From a bacterium SCSIO 12643 (GTDB lineage: Bacteria; Bacteroidota; Bacteroidia; Flavobacteriales_G; Salibacteraceae), in contig CP073750.1 in NCBI GenBank assembly GCA_024398135.1, positions 3,410,001-3,474,000 of the forward strand: DNA of 64,000 nucleotides. Direction: 5' to 3'. The notes beneath the pieces were generated by a model. The model was not told where the DNA came from and searched no databases. It saw only the letters and a program-made list of their open reading frames with translations. This document shows positions 19,587 through 28,724 of this stretch, piece after piece (position 1 is the stretch's first letter; each line of letters starts with the position of its first letter). The translations under genes were made by a program, and so were the position numbers.

Positions 19587-20210
19587 ATGATACTAGAAAT
19601 AAATCCAACACATTTTTTTGAATCTAACCTTACCGAAGTAGCAACTTTGGAGTTCGGAGTGAGATTCTTGATGAATACCATAGCGTTGGCAATTATAATC
19701 TTAAAAATTTATCAGCCTACTCGAAGAGATCAGGAGTACATGTTTACTTATTTGATCTTTGGGCCGATTGTATTTTTCATGGTGAGCTTGTTTGCGCAAA
19801 CGCAATTGGGTGTTGGATTTGCCTTTGGACTATTTGCGGTGTTTTCTATTTTAAGGTATAGAACCACTACGATTCCTGTAAAGGAAATGACCTATATGTT
19901 TACGGTAATCTCTATATCCGTAATCAATGCCATTACGACTGAAATGATGGTATGGAGCAATTTGTTGATCATTAACCTGATTATTGTATTGATCGTTTAT
20001 TTAACAGAGAAAGCATTCTATAAAAAGGGAATTGAAACTCAGATTATTCTATACGAGAAAATCGAGAATATCCATCCCGATCGTTCTGCTGAGTTGATCA
20101 AAGATTTGGAAGAACGTACTGGAAATCAAGTGGAGAAATTTGATGTTTTGGAATCTGATTATTTAAGAGATTCTGTAAGACTTAGAATCTATTATCGTCC
20201 AGCGAATTAA
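19587..20210 (+). CDS. DUF4956 family membrane protein
   Basis: 207 residues with about four membrane helices between residues 25 and 145, then a soluble C-terminal ferredoxin-like segment (EKIENIHPDRSAELIKDLEERTG...). The family phrase FGLFAVFSILRYRT lies in the middle. DUF4956 proteins are inner-membrane proteins without a known activity and are usually encoded beside VTC-domain proteins, so a role in moving or sensing the VTC product is a reasonable guess. The stop overlaps the start of the DUF2490 gene by one base. Confidence 0.88.
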   Translation: MILEINPTHFFESNLTEVATLEFGVRFLMNTIALAIIILKIYQPTRRDQEYMFTYLIFGPIVFFMVSLFAQTQLGVGFAFGLFAVFSILRYRTTTIPVKEMTYMFTVISISVINAITTEMMVWSNLLIINLIIVLIVYLTEKAFYKKGIETQIILYEKIENIHPDRSAELIKDLEERTGNQVEKFDVLESDYLRDSVRLRIYYRPAN

Positions 20211-20848
20211 TGTATCTAAAAAGATCCATATTAGTTTTTATATGTATGCTCGCGATGCATGGTACCTATGCACAGAATCAAGATTTTGGAATTTGGGCTG
20301 GAGTTAAAGTGAGTAAAAAATGGAACAAGAAGTGGAGTGCTTTCGGAGAAGTGCAAACGCGATTGTTTCAAAATGTCACTTCCATCCGATCAGCTTATTT
20401 TCAGGGAGGAGTCAATTATAAGTTTGCCAAATGGTATAAACTGGGAGTGGTGTACCGATATACAGATTTTGGCGAGATAGAAACCAATAGGTTTGATATT
20501 GATAATGAATTTAGGCACAAGGTAAAGAAAAATACTTTTGAGATCAGATTGAAGTATCAAAAGACCATTGTAGCTAACGATTTAAGAGGAAATAGATATA
20601 GAATTCGATTTAAGTATAGCTACAAAATCAATAAAAAGTTGAAACCATATGTAAAAGCACAGTATTTTTACACACAAGCCTACGATTTTAATGGATGGCA
20701 TCAACAACGCTATACTTTAGGTACGTTGATTCGAATTCGTAAAAGAAATTACATTGACCTCTTTTACAATTACGATTTTGAATTTAATGTGAGACGTCCT
20801 GATGAGCGATTTATTGTTGGGATAAAATATAAACTGGAACTGAAATAA
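20210..20848 (+). CDS. DUF2490 outer-membrane beta-barrel protein
   Basis: 212 residues with a signal peptide (MYLKRSILVFICMLAMHG, cleavage after TYAQ) and alternating amphipathic strands rich in Tyr and Lys (WYKLGVVYRYTDFGE, YRIRFKYSYKINKK), ending in a short C-terminal strand YKLELK. This matches DUF2490, a Bacteroidota family assumed to form an outer-membrane barrel. It lies in the middle of the operon, overlapping both neighbours by one base, which places an outer-membrane component between the inner-membrane DUF4956 protein and the secreted CotH protein. Function unknown. Confidence 0.85.
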   Translation: MYLKRSILVFICMLAMHGTYAQNQDFGIWAGVKVSKKWNKKWSAFGEVQTRLFQNVTSIRSAYFQGGVNYKFAKWYKLGVVYRYTDFGEIETNRFDIDNEFRHKVKKNTFEIRLKYQKTIVANDLRGNRYRIRFKYSYKINKKLKPYVKAQYFYTQAYDFNGWHQQRYTLGTLIRIRKRNYIDLFYNYDFEFNVRRPDERFIVGIKYKLELK

Positions 20849-23800
20849 TGCAGAATCTGAAGTATTACATAATTACCGTTTTACTGAGCATATCTTCAAT
20901 TTTGAATTCTCAAGACTTAAGAATTAATGAATTGATGCCCAATAACGGAATCACTGTATTTGATAGTTTTGATGAAAATTCAGATTGGATTGAAATTTAT
21001 AACAATACCAATAACCCGATTCAGATTTCAGATTATTATATCTCCAATGATTTTAATGATAAGCTTAAGTGGCAATTACCTAATAAGAATCTTCAACCGC
21101 ATAAATGGGTGATCATTTTTTGTTCAGACCTGGATCTATATACCCCGGATTATCATGCCAATTTTAAATTAAAAAACGAATCGGATACGGTAGGAATATT
21201 TTTTAAAGATGGTTCTACTATCGATGTATTCGCATATGATTCTTTGCCAGTAGATGTATCTTTTGGCAGAGAAACGGATGGAAGTAATACCCTGGTATAT
21301 TTTGATAATCCAACGCCTAAAAAAACAAATAATACTTCTACCGGGTTTAACTGTATTTTAGAGATACCTAATGTTAACTTTAACTCGGGTTTTTATCCAA
21401 GTCCATTAAATGTTTTGGTAAATCATCCTACTAACGGTGTTGAATTAAGGTATTCAGTAGATGGAGATGATCCCACATCTTCTGATCCATTATATAGCGG
21501 AAGTTTGCAGTTATCTACAGATTATTCTCCAAATAAGTTTTGTGAAATACCTACAAACCCTGCTTTAAATGCTCCTGTCGCTACTTATTCAGTGATACGT
21601 TCTAATAATAGAGGTTGGTTGGCTCCAAATGGAGATCAACAAAATGTGAATGTTTTGAAAGTTAAAGCGTTTAAGTCGGGATGTATCAGCAGTGATATTG
21701 TATCCAGAACCTATTTTTTGGATGATGGAAATGTAACTTTCCCTGATTTGCCAATCATTTCAATACAAGCCGATAGTACTGGTTTTTTTAGTGATGAAAC
21801 AGGAATTTATGTGTACGGTAATGCGTATAATGGAAATTACAATAAGAGAGGAAATGATTGGGAAAGACCAATTTATTTAGAGTATTTCGATGAAAATGGG
21901 ATTCAATTAATAGGACAAAAAATTGGGGGAGAGCTTCATGGTAATGGATCTCGTCATTCTACACAAAAGAATATTCGTGTTTCTGCAAAAAGTATGTATG
22001 GTAAAAAACGAATAGAGGCACCTTTATTCGATGATTATGACATTGAAGAATTTAAGTATTTAATTGTGCGTTCTCCCGGACATAGACCTGATTGTATGCC
22101 AAGAGATGAGTTGGCAACTTCGATTGTAGCAAAATTAGGTTTTGATATCCAACAGTATAAAACCGGAGTAATGTATTTGAATGGTGAGTTTTGGGGAATA
22201 CATACGATTAAGGAAAGATTTAATGAAGATTATATCTCCATAAAATATGATATGGATGATGATCATATCGTGTTAATAGAATCAGATGGAGAAGTAGAAC
22301 ATGGTTACCCAGAAGATACTGTGCACTATTTTAATATGCTGGATTTTGTGGCGAATAATAGTTTGGATATTCCGGAAAATATGGAATACTTAAATACGCA
22401 AATGGATATTCAAAACTATCTGGATTTTATGGCATCGGAGATTTACATCGGAAATGGGGATTGGCCAACCAACAATATGCGTTATTGGAGAAAAAGAGTA
22501 GACTATAATGATTATGCCAGCCTGGGGCATGATGGTAGATGGAGATGGATGTTTTTTGATTTAGATGGCGGATTTGGAGGAACCTGTGAAGATGTATTTT
22601 ATACAATTAACACCTTAGAACGTGCATTAACTGATACCGGACATTTCATAGAATATACGCAGTTTTTTAGAGATTTAACGCAATATCAAAGTTTTAGAGA
22701 ATTATATATTAATAATTCATGTGATAAGTTAAACTCTTCATTTTTAAGTCAGGTCGCTCAGCCCAAATTAAATACCATTGTAAACGATTTAAATCTGGTG
22801 ATGACTGATCATGTCAACAGATGGGGGTACCCTTCAGTTAGTACAACTTTGGCAGACCGGATGAATGAAACACCAAGCCTTACCAAGTGGAATTATCTGG
22901 TAACCAGATTTGATACTTTTATTACCAAAAGGGCCTTTTATGTGAGAAGGCATATGCAGGAAAAATGGAGTTTATCCGACACTTCGGTAGTTACTATTGA
23001 TGTCAATAATCCAACGATGGGGTATGTGCAACTGAATACTCTACATATCAATTCTGATTTGGAAGGTGTTAGTCCGTCAGTATACCCATGGAATGGTCAA
23101 TACTTCAATAATATTGATATCCCTATTCATGCACATGCGTATCCTGGGTATCGATTTGTAGAGTGGTTAGGTACCCCAATGACATCAGCAGATACCTCCA
23201 TTAATATAACAGGAGATTCAACTTTTACAGCGATTTTTGAAGTCGATCCGAATTATGTGCCACCATTACCAATTACGATTAATGAGATTCAGGCCTGGAA
23301 TACTGCCACCGTTTTTGATGAAGATTTTAAATATGCAGATTGGATAGAGTTGTATAATCCAAATGATGAAGATATTGATATCACCAATTATTATTTAACA
23401 GATAATAAAGATAAGCTAAGAAAATATTGGATTGGTCCGAATAAAACTGTGATCAAAGCCAAAGAATTTATGGTGTTCTGGGCGGATGGAAATACTGGTA
23501 AAGGACAAAACCATACTAATTTTAAATTGAGTAAAGATGGTGAAATGGTAGCCCTGGTTGCTCCGAACGGAGTTACTGTAGTTGACTCTATCAGCTTTGG
23601 AGTACAAAAGGAAAACTATTCGTTCGGTAGGTTATCAGATGGCAACGATCCGTGGGTGGAGTTTGAATATCCAACACCGTTTTATAGTAACTTAAAAACA
23701 GACGTATCTGATTTTCCTCAACCTGTGGAATGGAAGGTATACCCAAATCCGGTAAATGGATCAACTGTATATTTCAATTCACGTACATCCGGTGAATTGT

Positions 23801-23931
23801 ACAATATATCTGGAGTTCTGATTAGACATTTTGAAAATAGTAATTCTTTAAATCTTGATTACATTATTCCAGGAGTCTATATTCTTAGAAATTCTGTTAC
23901 CGGAGAAAGTATAAAGTTGATTGTGCAGTAA
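20848..23931 (+). CDS. Secreted CotH-family kinase-like protein with two lamin-tail domains and T9SS type A sorting domain
   Basis: 1027 residues. Order: signal peptide (about 1-22), lamin-tail domain (about 24-150, INELMPNN and DWIEIYN), a chitobiase-like C-terminal domain segment (about 180-215, LRYSVDGDDPTSSDP), the CotH domain (about 300-690), an InlB-like beta repeat (about 715-790, GYRFVEWLG), a second lamin-tail domain (about 805-950) and a type A sorting domain (WKVYPNPVNG to SIKLIVQ). The CotH motifs FWGIHTIKERFNEDY and FFDLDGGFGG are intact. CotH of Bacillus spores is an atypical protein kinase; a secreted phosphorylation role here is inferred. It is the last and largest gene of the operon and ends 5 bases from the convergent menA stop. 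Confidence 0.92.
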   Translation: MQNLKYYIITVLLSISSILNSQDLRINELMPNNGITVFDSFDENSDWIEIYNNTNNPIQISDYYISNDFNDKLKWQLPNKNLQPHKWVIIFCSDLDLYTPDYHANFKLKNESDTVGIFFKDGSTIDVFAYDSLPVDVSFGRETDGSNTLVYFDNPTPKKTNNTSTGFNCILEIPNVNFNSGFYPSPLNVLVNHPTNGVELRYSVDGDDPTSSDPLYSGSLQLSTDYSPNKFCEIPTNPALNAPVATYSVIRSNNRGWLAPNGDQQNVNVLKVKAFKSGCISSDIVSRTYFLDDGNVTFPDLPIISIQADSTGFFSDETGIYVYGNAYNGNYNKRGNDWERPIYLEYFDENGIQLIGQKIGGELHGNGSRHSTQKNIRVSAKSMYGKKRIEAPLFDDYDIEEFKYLIVRSPGHRPDCMPRDELATSIVAKLGFDIQQYKTGVMYLNGEFWGIHTIKERFNEDYISIKYDMDDDHIVLIESDGEVEHGYPEDTVHYFNMLDFVANNSLDIPENMEYLNTQMDIQNYLDFMASEIYIGNGDWPTNNMRYWRKRVDYNDYASLGHDGRWRWMFFDLDGGFGGTCEDVFYTINTLERALTDTGHFIEYTQFFRDLTQYQSFRELYINNSCDKLNSSFLSQVAQPKLNTIVNDLNLVMTDHVNRWGYPSVSTTLADRMNETPSLTKWNYLVTRFDTFITKRAFYVRRHMQEKWSLSDTSVVTIDVNNPTMGYVQLNTLHINSDLEGVSPSVYPWNGQYFNNIDIPIHAHAYPGYRFVEWLGTPMTSADTSINITGDSTFTAIFEVDPNYVPPLPITINEIQAWNTATVFDEDFKYADWIELYNPNDEDIDITNYYLTDNKDKLRKYWIGPNKTVIKAKEFMVFWADGNTGKGQNHTNFKLSKDGEMVALVAPNGVTVVDSISFGVQKENYSFGRLSDGNDPWVEFEYPTPFYSNLKTDVSDFPQPVEWKVYPNPVNGSTVYFNSRTSGELYNISGVLIRHFENSNSLNLDYIIPGVYILRNSVTGESIKLIVQ

Positions 23932-23936
23932 GTCAG

Positions 23937-24839
23937 TTACAGTATTTGTCCTAAACCAAATGTTATGGCATAAAGCAATGTACTTAACGCTTGAATTTTA
24001 AGTAAAGGATCCAACTCTTTAGGTTCTTGAGCTTTATATGTTTTTATAACAACAATGGATAATGGGAGAACACTAATCCAAAACAATTGTTGCCACATTC
24101 CTGTTCCAAAAGCCAGTGTGTACCAAAGAGAAGTAAATAAAGTCAATAGAAATAGTACCATTTGATATTTACGTGCATTTTGATACCCCAATTTTACAGC
24201 AAGAGTATATTTCCCCGAGTTTTTATCATTTACAATATCTCGGGTATTGTTGAGGTTAAGTACACCAGCACTTAAAATTCCTAATGCACTGGCAGGTAAA
24301 AATACTGGAAGATCAATACTTTGAACTTGCAGAAAATAAACTCCTATAACAGAAACCCAGCCGAAGAATAGAAAAACAAAAACATCACCCAGTCCTTGAT
24401 AACCGTAAGCTGACTTTCCAACGGTATATTTAATGGCTGCCCAAATGGCACTTAATCCAATCAGTAAAAACAACATAGCATATCCTAGTTTATGCGTACC
24501 GAAGCTCAACCACAATAGGATGATTCCTGAAATCAGGGATAGTATGCTAAATAAGATCAAAGCTGATTTCATCTGCGATTTAGAGATTTTTCCACTTTGT
24601 AATGCGCGTTCCGGGCCAACTCTTTCATCATTATCCGTTCCTTTGGAAAAGTCACCATAATCATTCGCCAGATTAGATAGAATCTGCAACAAGATTGCTG
24701 TAAGGATCGCAAATAATGTAATATTTAAATTGAAGGAGTCGTTACTTTTAGCAAGTAATGAACCAAGTATAATACCAGCAACAGCAAGTGGTAATGTTCT
24801 TAGGCGAAATGCTCCAATCCAGGCTTTAAAATTTGACAT
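23937..24839 (-). CDS. menA: 1,4-dihydroxy-2-naphthoate polyprenyltransferase MenA
   Basis: MenA attaches the polyprenyl tail to 1,4-dihydroxy-2-naphthoate in menaquinone synthesis at the inner membrane. The 300-residue protein has about eight membrane helices, the Asp-rich motif NDYGDFSKGTDND (residues about 60-72) and the second motif NNTRDIVNDKNSG (about 197-209). The family phrase ERVGPERALQSGKIS follows the first motif. Length fits. It stands alone on the minus strand. Its stop lies only 5 bases from the CotH stop. Confidence 0.94.
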   Translation of the reverse strand: MSNFKAWIGAFRLRTLPLAVAGIILGSLLAKSNDSFNLNITLFAILTAILLQILSNLANDYGDFSKGTDNDERVGPERALQSGKISKSQMKSALILFSILSLISGIILLWLSFGTHKLGYAMLFLLIGLSAIWAAIKYTVGKSAYGYQGLGDVFVFLFFGWVSVIGVYFLQVQSIDLPVFLPASALGILSAGVLNLNNTRDIVNDKNSGKYTLAVKLGYQNARKYQMVLFLLTLFTSLWYTLAFGTGMWQQLFWISVLPLSIVVIKTYKAQEPKELDPLLKIQALSTLLYAITFGLGQIL

Positions 24840-24918
24840 CTGGCAAAAGTAAACTTATACCAAAAAGCGTTTCCATTAATAGTTAAATTTTATTAGACTT
24901 GTATATCAAACTATTCCT

Positions 24919-26487
24919 ATGATAAAATCATCAGTATTCACCATCCTATTTTTTACCAGTCTTATTTCGTTTTCTCAGATTCTGCCAAGTGGTGTAGAGC
25001 TAAAGAAAGGAACCCCACAATCCCTTAGGACGGGAAATCAAATTGATAGATTTGTTTACAGTGACGAGAATGTTTCCATTGCTCTGGATCGTACCGGGAG
25101 TAAATTGGCTTTTTATTCTTTTGATGACAATTTGAACAGTAAGTCTACTCGTGAAGAATGGTTGAGGTTAGATAATAAGGAGCTTAGATATGAGAAGTTA
25201 ATTGTGATGGATGAGAATATCTATGTGTTTAGTAGTCTGTATGATGAAGAGAATTTTATCACAACATTATATAAGCAAGAGCTCGATAAAGAGATGCTGA
25301 AGTTATCCGAACCTGAAGTTTTTTATAAGAATGAAACAGATGAAGAAATAGGAAAAACAAATTATCACATAGCTACATCTGAGAATGCGCAGTGGTTTTT
25401 GTTAGATGTTGCAGTAAAGATTGAGCAAGAGAAGGGAGAAAAGGAGTTTGAAGTTTTTGATATTATCGTATATGATCATGAGTTTGAAGAAAGCTGGAAA
25501 CTGGAAGAAATGCAGATTTCAGATGAAGAAACGAAGATGAGGAGATATAATTACCAAATTTCAGATAATGGTACAGTAGCGATGTTGGCTTCTGCAAGTA
25601 GCTTTGGTGATGTGGATATTTCAGCAACTACGATTACAGTAAATAATATCACTGAATTGATGAGTATGTTGGATGCAGCTCAAAGATTTATAGTTACAAT
25701 CTCAAAAGATAAAGAGCCTGTATTGTATGAGTTGAAATTAGAAGAGTATAAATTACTTTCGGTAAAATATGCATTTACTCAGGAAGATAAGATTAGTTTG
25801 ATTGGAGTATATAAAGCAAAAGAAGGAAAGGAAAGAGGTTTTTATTACGCACAGGTGAACTTGAGTGATGGAGATTTTGATTTTGAAAATATGATGGTCT
25901 TTGGAGATATGAATGGCGTGATTACTCCAAATAGTCATGCAATGGATCCTCAGGTTGCTGAAGCGTTAAGATTAACAAGAACTGTGAGACCAGGCTTTAG
26001 AATGTATGGTTTAATTCCAGATGAAAATGGAGTTACCATGGTTGGGGAATCAACTTTTTCTGACTTCTCAAATTCAACAACTTATTTTTATGGGATTGCA
26101 TTGGTTAGATTCAACTATGAAGGAGAAATAGAGTGGAGACAGGGGGTGCCAAAAATCCAATATGGTGCTTATAAGATGAGCAGATATAATTCATTTGGAA
26201 TGGTGAAATCCGGAAGTAAATTTTCATTCATATTTAACTTTCTTCCTTATGATAAATCAGGAGGAAATGTTGAAGGTAAATCGTGGTTAGCTAAAAAATC
26301 CAGTGATGTTTATTTAGCGCAAGTGGACGATGGAGGAGAAGTGACTATTGATCTATTAATGGAAGGGACCAAAAAACCATATTGGCTTCCAAGAAGATTT
26401 TATCAAACGGCAGACGGGGAAGTGATATTTATTGGAGGTGACGGAAAATCAACCTCCCTGACAAAAGTTAAAGTTTCTGGTGAATAG
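24919..26487 (+). CDS. Secreted protein of unknown function
   Basis: 522 residues with a clean signal peptide (MIKSSVFTILFFTSLISFSQ) and no C-terminal sorting domain. The rest alternates short beta strands with acidic loops and contains segments such as LDRTGSKLAFYSFDD and MLASASSFGDV, which look like propeller blades, but I recognise no family. It probably stays in the periplasm or at the outer membrane. It is a single gene between menA and the rel gene, and its stop is 9 bases from the convergent rel stop. Confidence 0.75.
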   Translation: MIKSSVFTILFFTSLISFSQILPSGVELKKGTPQSLRTGNQIDRFVYSDENVSIALDRTGSKLAFYSFDDNLNSKSTREEWLRLDNKELRYEKLIVMDENIYVFSSLYDEENFITTLYKQELDKEMLKLSEPEVFYKNETDEEIGKTNYHIATSENAQWFLLDVAVKIEQEKGEKEFEVFDIIVYDHEFEESWKLEEMQISDEETKMRRYNYQISDNGTVAMLASASSFGDVDISATTITVNNITELMSMLDAAQRFIVTISKDKEPVLYELKLEEYKLLSVKYAFTQEDKISLIGVYKAKEGKERGFYYAQVNLSDGDFDFENMMVFGDMNGVITPNSHAMDPQVAEALRLTRTVRPGFRMYGLIPDENGVTMVGESTFSDFSNSTTYFYGIALVRFNYEGEIEWRQGVPKIQYGAYKMSRYNSFGMVKSGSKFSFIFNFLPYDKSGGNVEGKSWLAKKSSDVYLAQVDDGGEVTIDLLMEGTKKPYWLPRRFYQTADGEVIFIGGDGKSTSLTKVKVSGE

Positions 26488-26496
26488 TAAAAGGGT

Positions 26497-28692
26497 CTAT
26501 TCCAATCTATGTACGGAACTTACTCCTTTAATCGCTTTGATTTTCTCTTTAACCGATTTTAGATGAGAGGTATCATTTACAAAAACTGTAATGGTACCTT
26601 CGAAAAGACCATTTTCAGTAGAGAAACTAATAGATTGAATGTTCACCAACATGTCATTTGAAATAATCTTGGTGATCTCGTTTACAATTCCTTTTCTATC
26701 AAAACCCATCAACTTCATTCCGGTTAAGAACGAAATTGTTTCGTTGGTATCCCATTTGGCTTTTACTACTCGATAACTATAGTTAGAGAGCATTTTTACG
26801 GTATTATTACAACTTACACGGTGAATTTCCATATCACCTTTTTTAGTAATAAACCCTACGACATCATCACCAGGAATAGGGTGACAGCATGTTGCCAATC
26901 CATAGTTAAATGAAGTTTGCTTACCCAGGACCAGTTCTGATTTCTTACCTCTGGTTTCAGATACAATTTTATCCAAACTGTTTATTTTCTTTAACCTTGG
27001 TTTAGAAGTAATCGTTCCGTCTTCGACTTTGAGTCGACTCAATCTATTGAGGTGAATGCTCTCCACACCAATTTTGTAGAACATATCTTCTACATGTATC
27101 ACTCCATAAAAAGTAGATAGAATCTGGAAGTTCTTTTTACTACGGGTAATACCATATTTTTTCATAGCTTTACCCAAAGTAGTTCTACCTTTAGATTCGA
27201 TCTTTTTTCTTTCTTCTTTTAAATACGCTTTAACCGCAGCTTTGGCTTTAGAAGTTGATAAAAATTCAAGCCATTCTGCTTTTGGTCTTTGGGCCTTGGA
27301 TGTAATGATCTCTACCTGATCTCCACTGGATAGTACATGTCCTAATGAAACCATTTTTTGGCTCACTTTAGCGCCAATACAGGAATTCCCAATTTCCGAA
27401 TGAATTTCGTAGGCAAAATCCAATACTGTAGAATCATGCGGCATAGAACGAATATCTCCCTTTGGAGTAAACACAAAAATCTCTTTAGCAAATAGGTTAA
27501 GCTTAAAATCATCGACAAATTCAATTGGGTTAGATGATGAATTTTCTAGTACATCACGAACTCTTTGCATCCATGTATCGAATGCATCACTTTTCTTGTC
27601 CTTGTATTTCCAGTGAGCGGCTAAACCTCGTTCTGCAACTGCATCCATTCTCTCTGTACGAATTTGGACTTCAACCCATTTCCCTCCTGGGCTCATTACG
27701 GTTGTATGTAACGATTCATATCCGTTTGCTCTAGGAGTTGAGATCCAATCTCGAAGTCTGTCCGGGTTTGGTTTATAGAAATCAGTTACCATAGAGTAGA
27801 CCTTCCAGCATTCTGCTTTTTCGTCAACTTCATTTTCTACATTAAGAATAATTCTTACTGCAAAAATGTCGTAGATCTGTTCAAAAGCTACTTTCTGCTC
27901 TCTCATTTTAGTATAGATCGAGAAAATAGACTTAGGTCTACCCTGGATTCTAAACTTAATATTGGCTTTCTTTAAACTGGTACGAATAGGGAGTGTGACC
28001 TGTTTGATAAATCTATCCCTAACGTCTTTTGTTTTTTGAAGCTTTTGTGTGATTTCATTATAAACCTGAGGTGCTTTATATTTTAAAGCAAGATCCTCTA
28101 GTTCTGATTTTAGCGCATGTAGACCAAGTCTGTGTGCTAATGGAGCATAAATATAAAGCGTTTCCGAAGCAATTTTTAATTGCTTGTCTTTACGCATAGA
28201 ATCCAGGGTACGCATATTATGCAAGCGATCAGCTAACTTAATAAGCACCACCCGGATATCATCTGCTAATGTGAGAATGATTTTTCTAAAATTAACGGCT
28301 TGAATAGAGTGTTCTCTTTCAAATACTTGTTCAATTTTAGTTAAACCATCAATAATTCTGGCTTCAGTTGGTCCAAAATAACTTTCGATATCATCAATAG
28401 TTAGATTAGTATCTTCAACGACATCATGCAATAAGGCACACACAATTGTTGTAGTACCTAAACCTATTTCTTCAGCAACAATTTGAGCTACTTCCAGTGG
28501 ATGGAAAATATATGCTTCACCCGATTTTCTTCGAACCCCTTTATGTGATTCGTTTGCGATATCAAAAGCCTTACGAATTTTACGGACATCATCCTCAGTT
28601 TGAGAAAATCGTGCGCTCTTTAAGAGGTTTTGATATACTCTGGTGATTTCTTGTTCTTCCTCAGAAATTTTAGCAGATGTTTTTTTTGCCAT
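26497..28692 (-). CDS. RelA/SpoT family (p)ppGpp synthetase/hydrolase
   Basis: 731 residues with the full long Rel architecture: HD hydrolase domain (about 45-200, with HPLEVA and LLHDVVEDT intact), synthetase domain (about 240-380, with IYDIFAVRII, GYESLHTT and RTERMDAVAERG), TGS domain (about 410-470, FTPKGDIRSMP), a conserved middle region with CCHPIPGDDVVGF, and a C-terminal ACT domain (about 655-730). The HD metal residues are present, so hydrolysis is expected; the synthetase also looks complete. It controls the stringent response in the cytoplasm. The gene lies first (most upstream to downstream: glyA, fahA, rel) in a minus-strand run with 32 bases before it. Confidence 0.95.
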   Translation of the reverse strand: MAKKTSAKISEEEQEITRVYQNLLKSARFSQTEDDVRKIRKAFDIANESHKGVRRKSGEAYIFHPLEVAQIVAEEIGLGTTTIVCALLHDVVEDTNLTIDDIESYFGPTEARIIDGLTKIEQVFEREHSIQAVNFRKIILTLADDIRVVLIKLADRLHNMRTLDSMRKDKQLKIASETLYIYAPLAHRLGLHALKSELEDLALKYKAPQVYNEITQKLQKTKDVRDRFIKQVTLPIRTSLKKANIKFRIQGRPKSIFSIYTKMREQKVAFEQIYDIFAVRIILNVENEVDEKAECWKVYSMVTDFYKPNPDRLRDWISTPRANGYESLHTTVMSPGGKWVEVQIRTERMDAVAERGLAAHWKYKDKKSDAFDTWMQRVRDVLENSSSNPIEFVDDFKLNLFAKEIFVFTPKGDIRSMPHDSTVLDFAYEIHSEIGNSCIGAKVSQKMVSLGHVLSSGDQVEIITSKAQRPKAEWLEFLSTSKAKAAVKAYLKEERKKIESKGRTTLGKAMKKYGITRSKKNFQILSTFYGVIHVEDMFYKIGVESIHLNRLSRLKVEDGTITSKPRLKKINSLDKIVSETRGKKSELVLGKQTSFNYGLATCCHPIPGDDVVGFITKKGDMEIHRVSCNNTVKMLSNYSYRVVKAKWDTNETISFLTGMKLMGFDRKGIVNEITKIISNDMLVNIQSISFSTENGLFEGTITVFVNDTSHLKSVKEKIKAIKGVSSVHRLE

Positions 28693-28724
28693 GAATTATC
28701 TATTCATTTAAACTGTTAAAAGCT

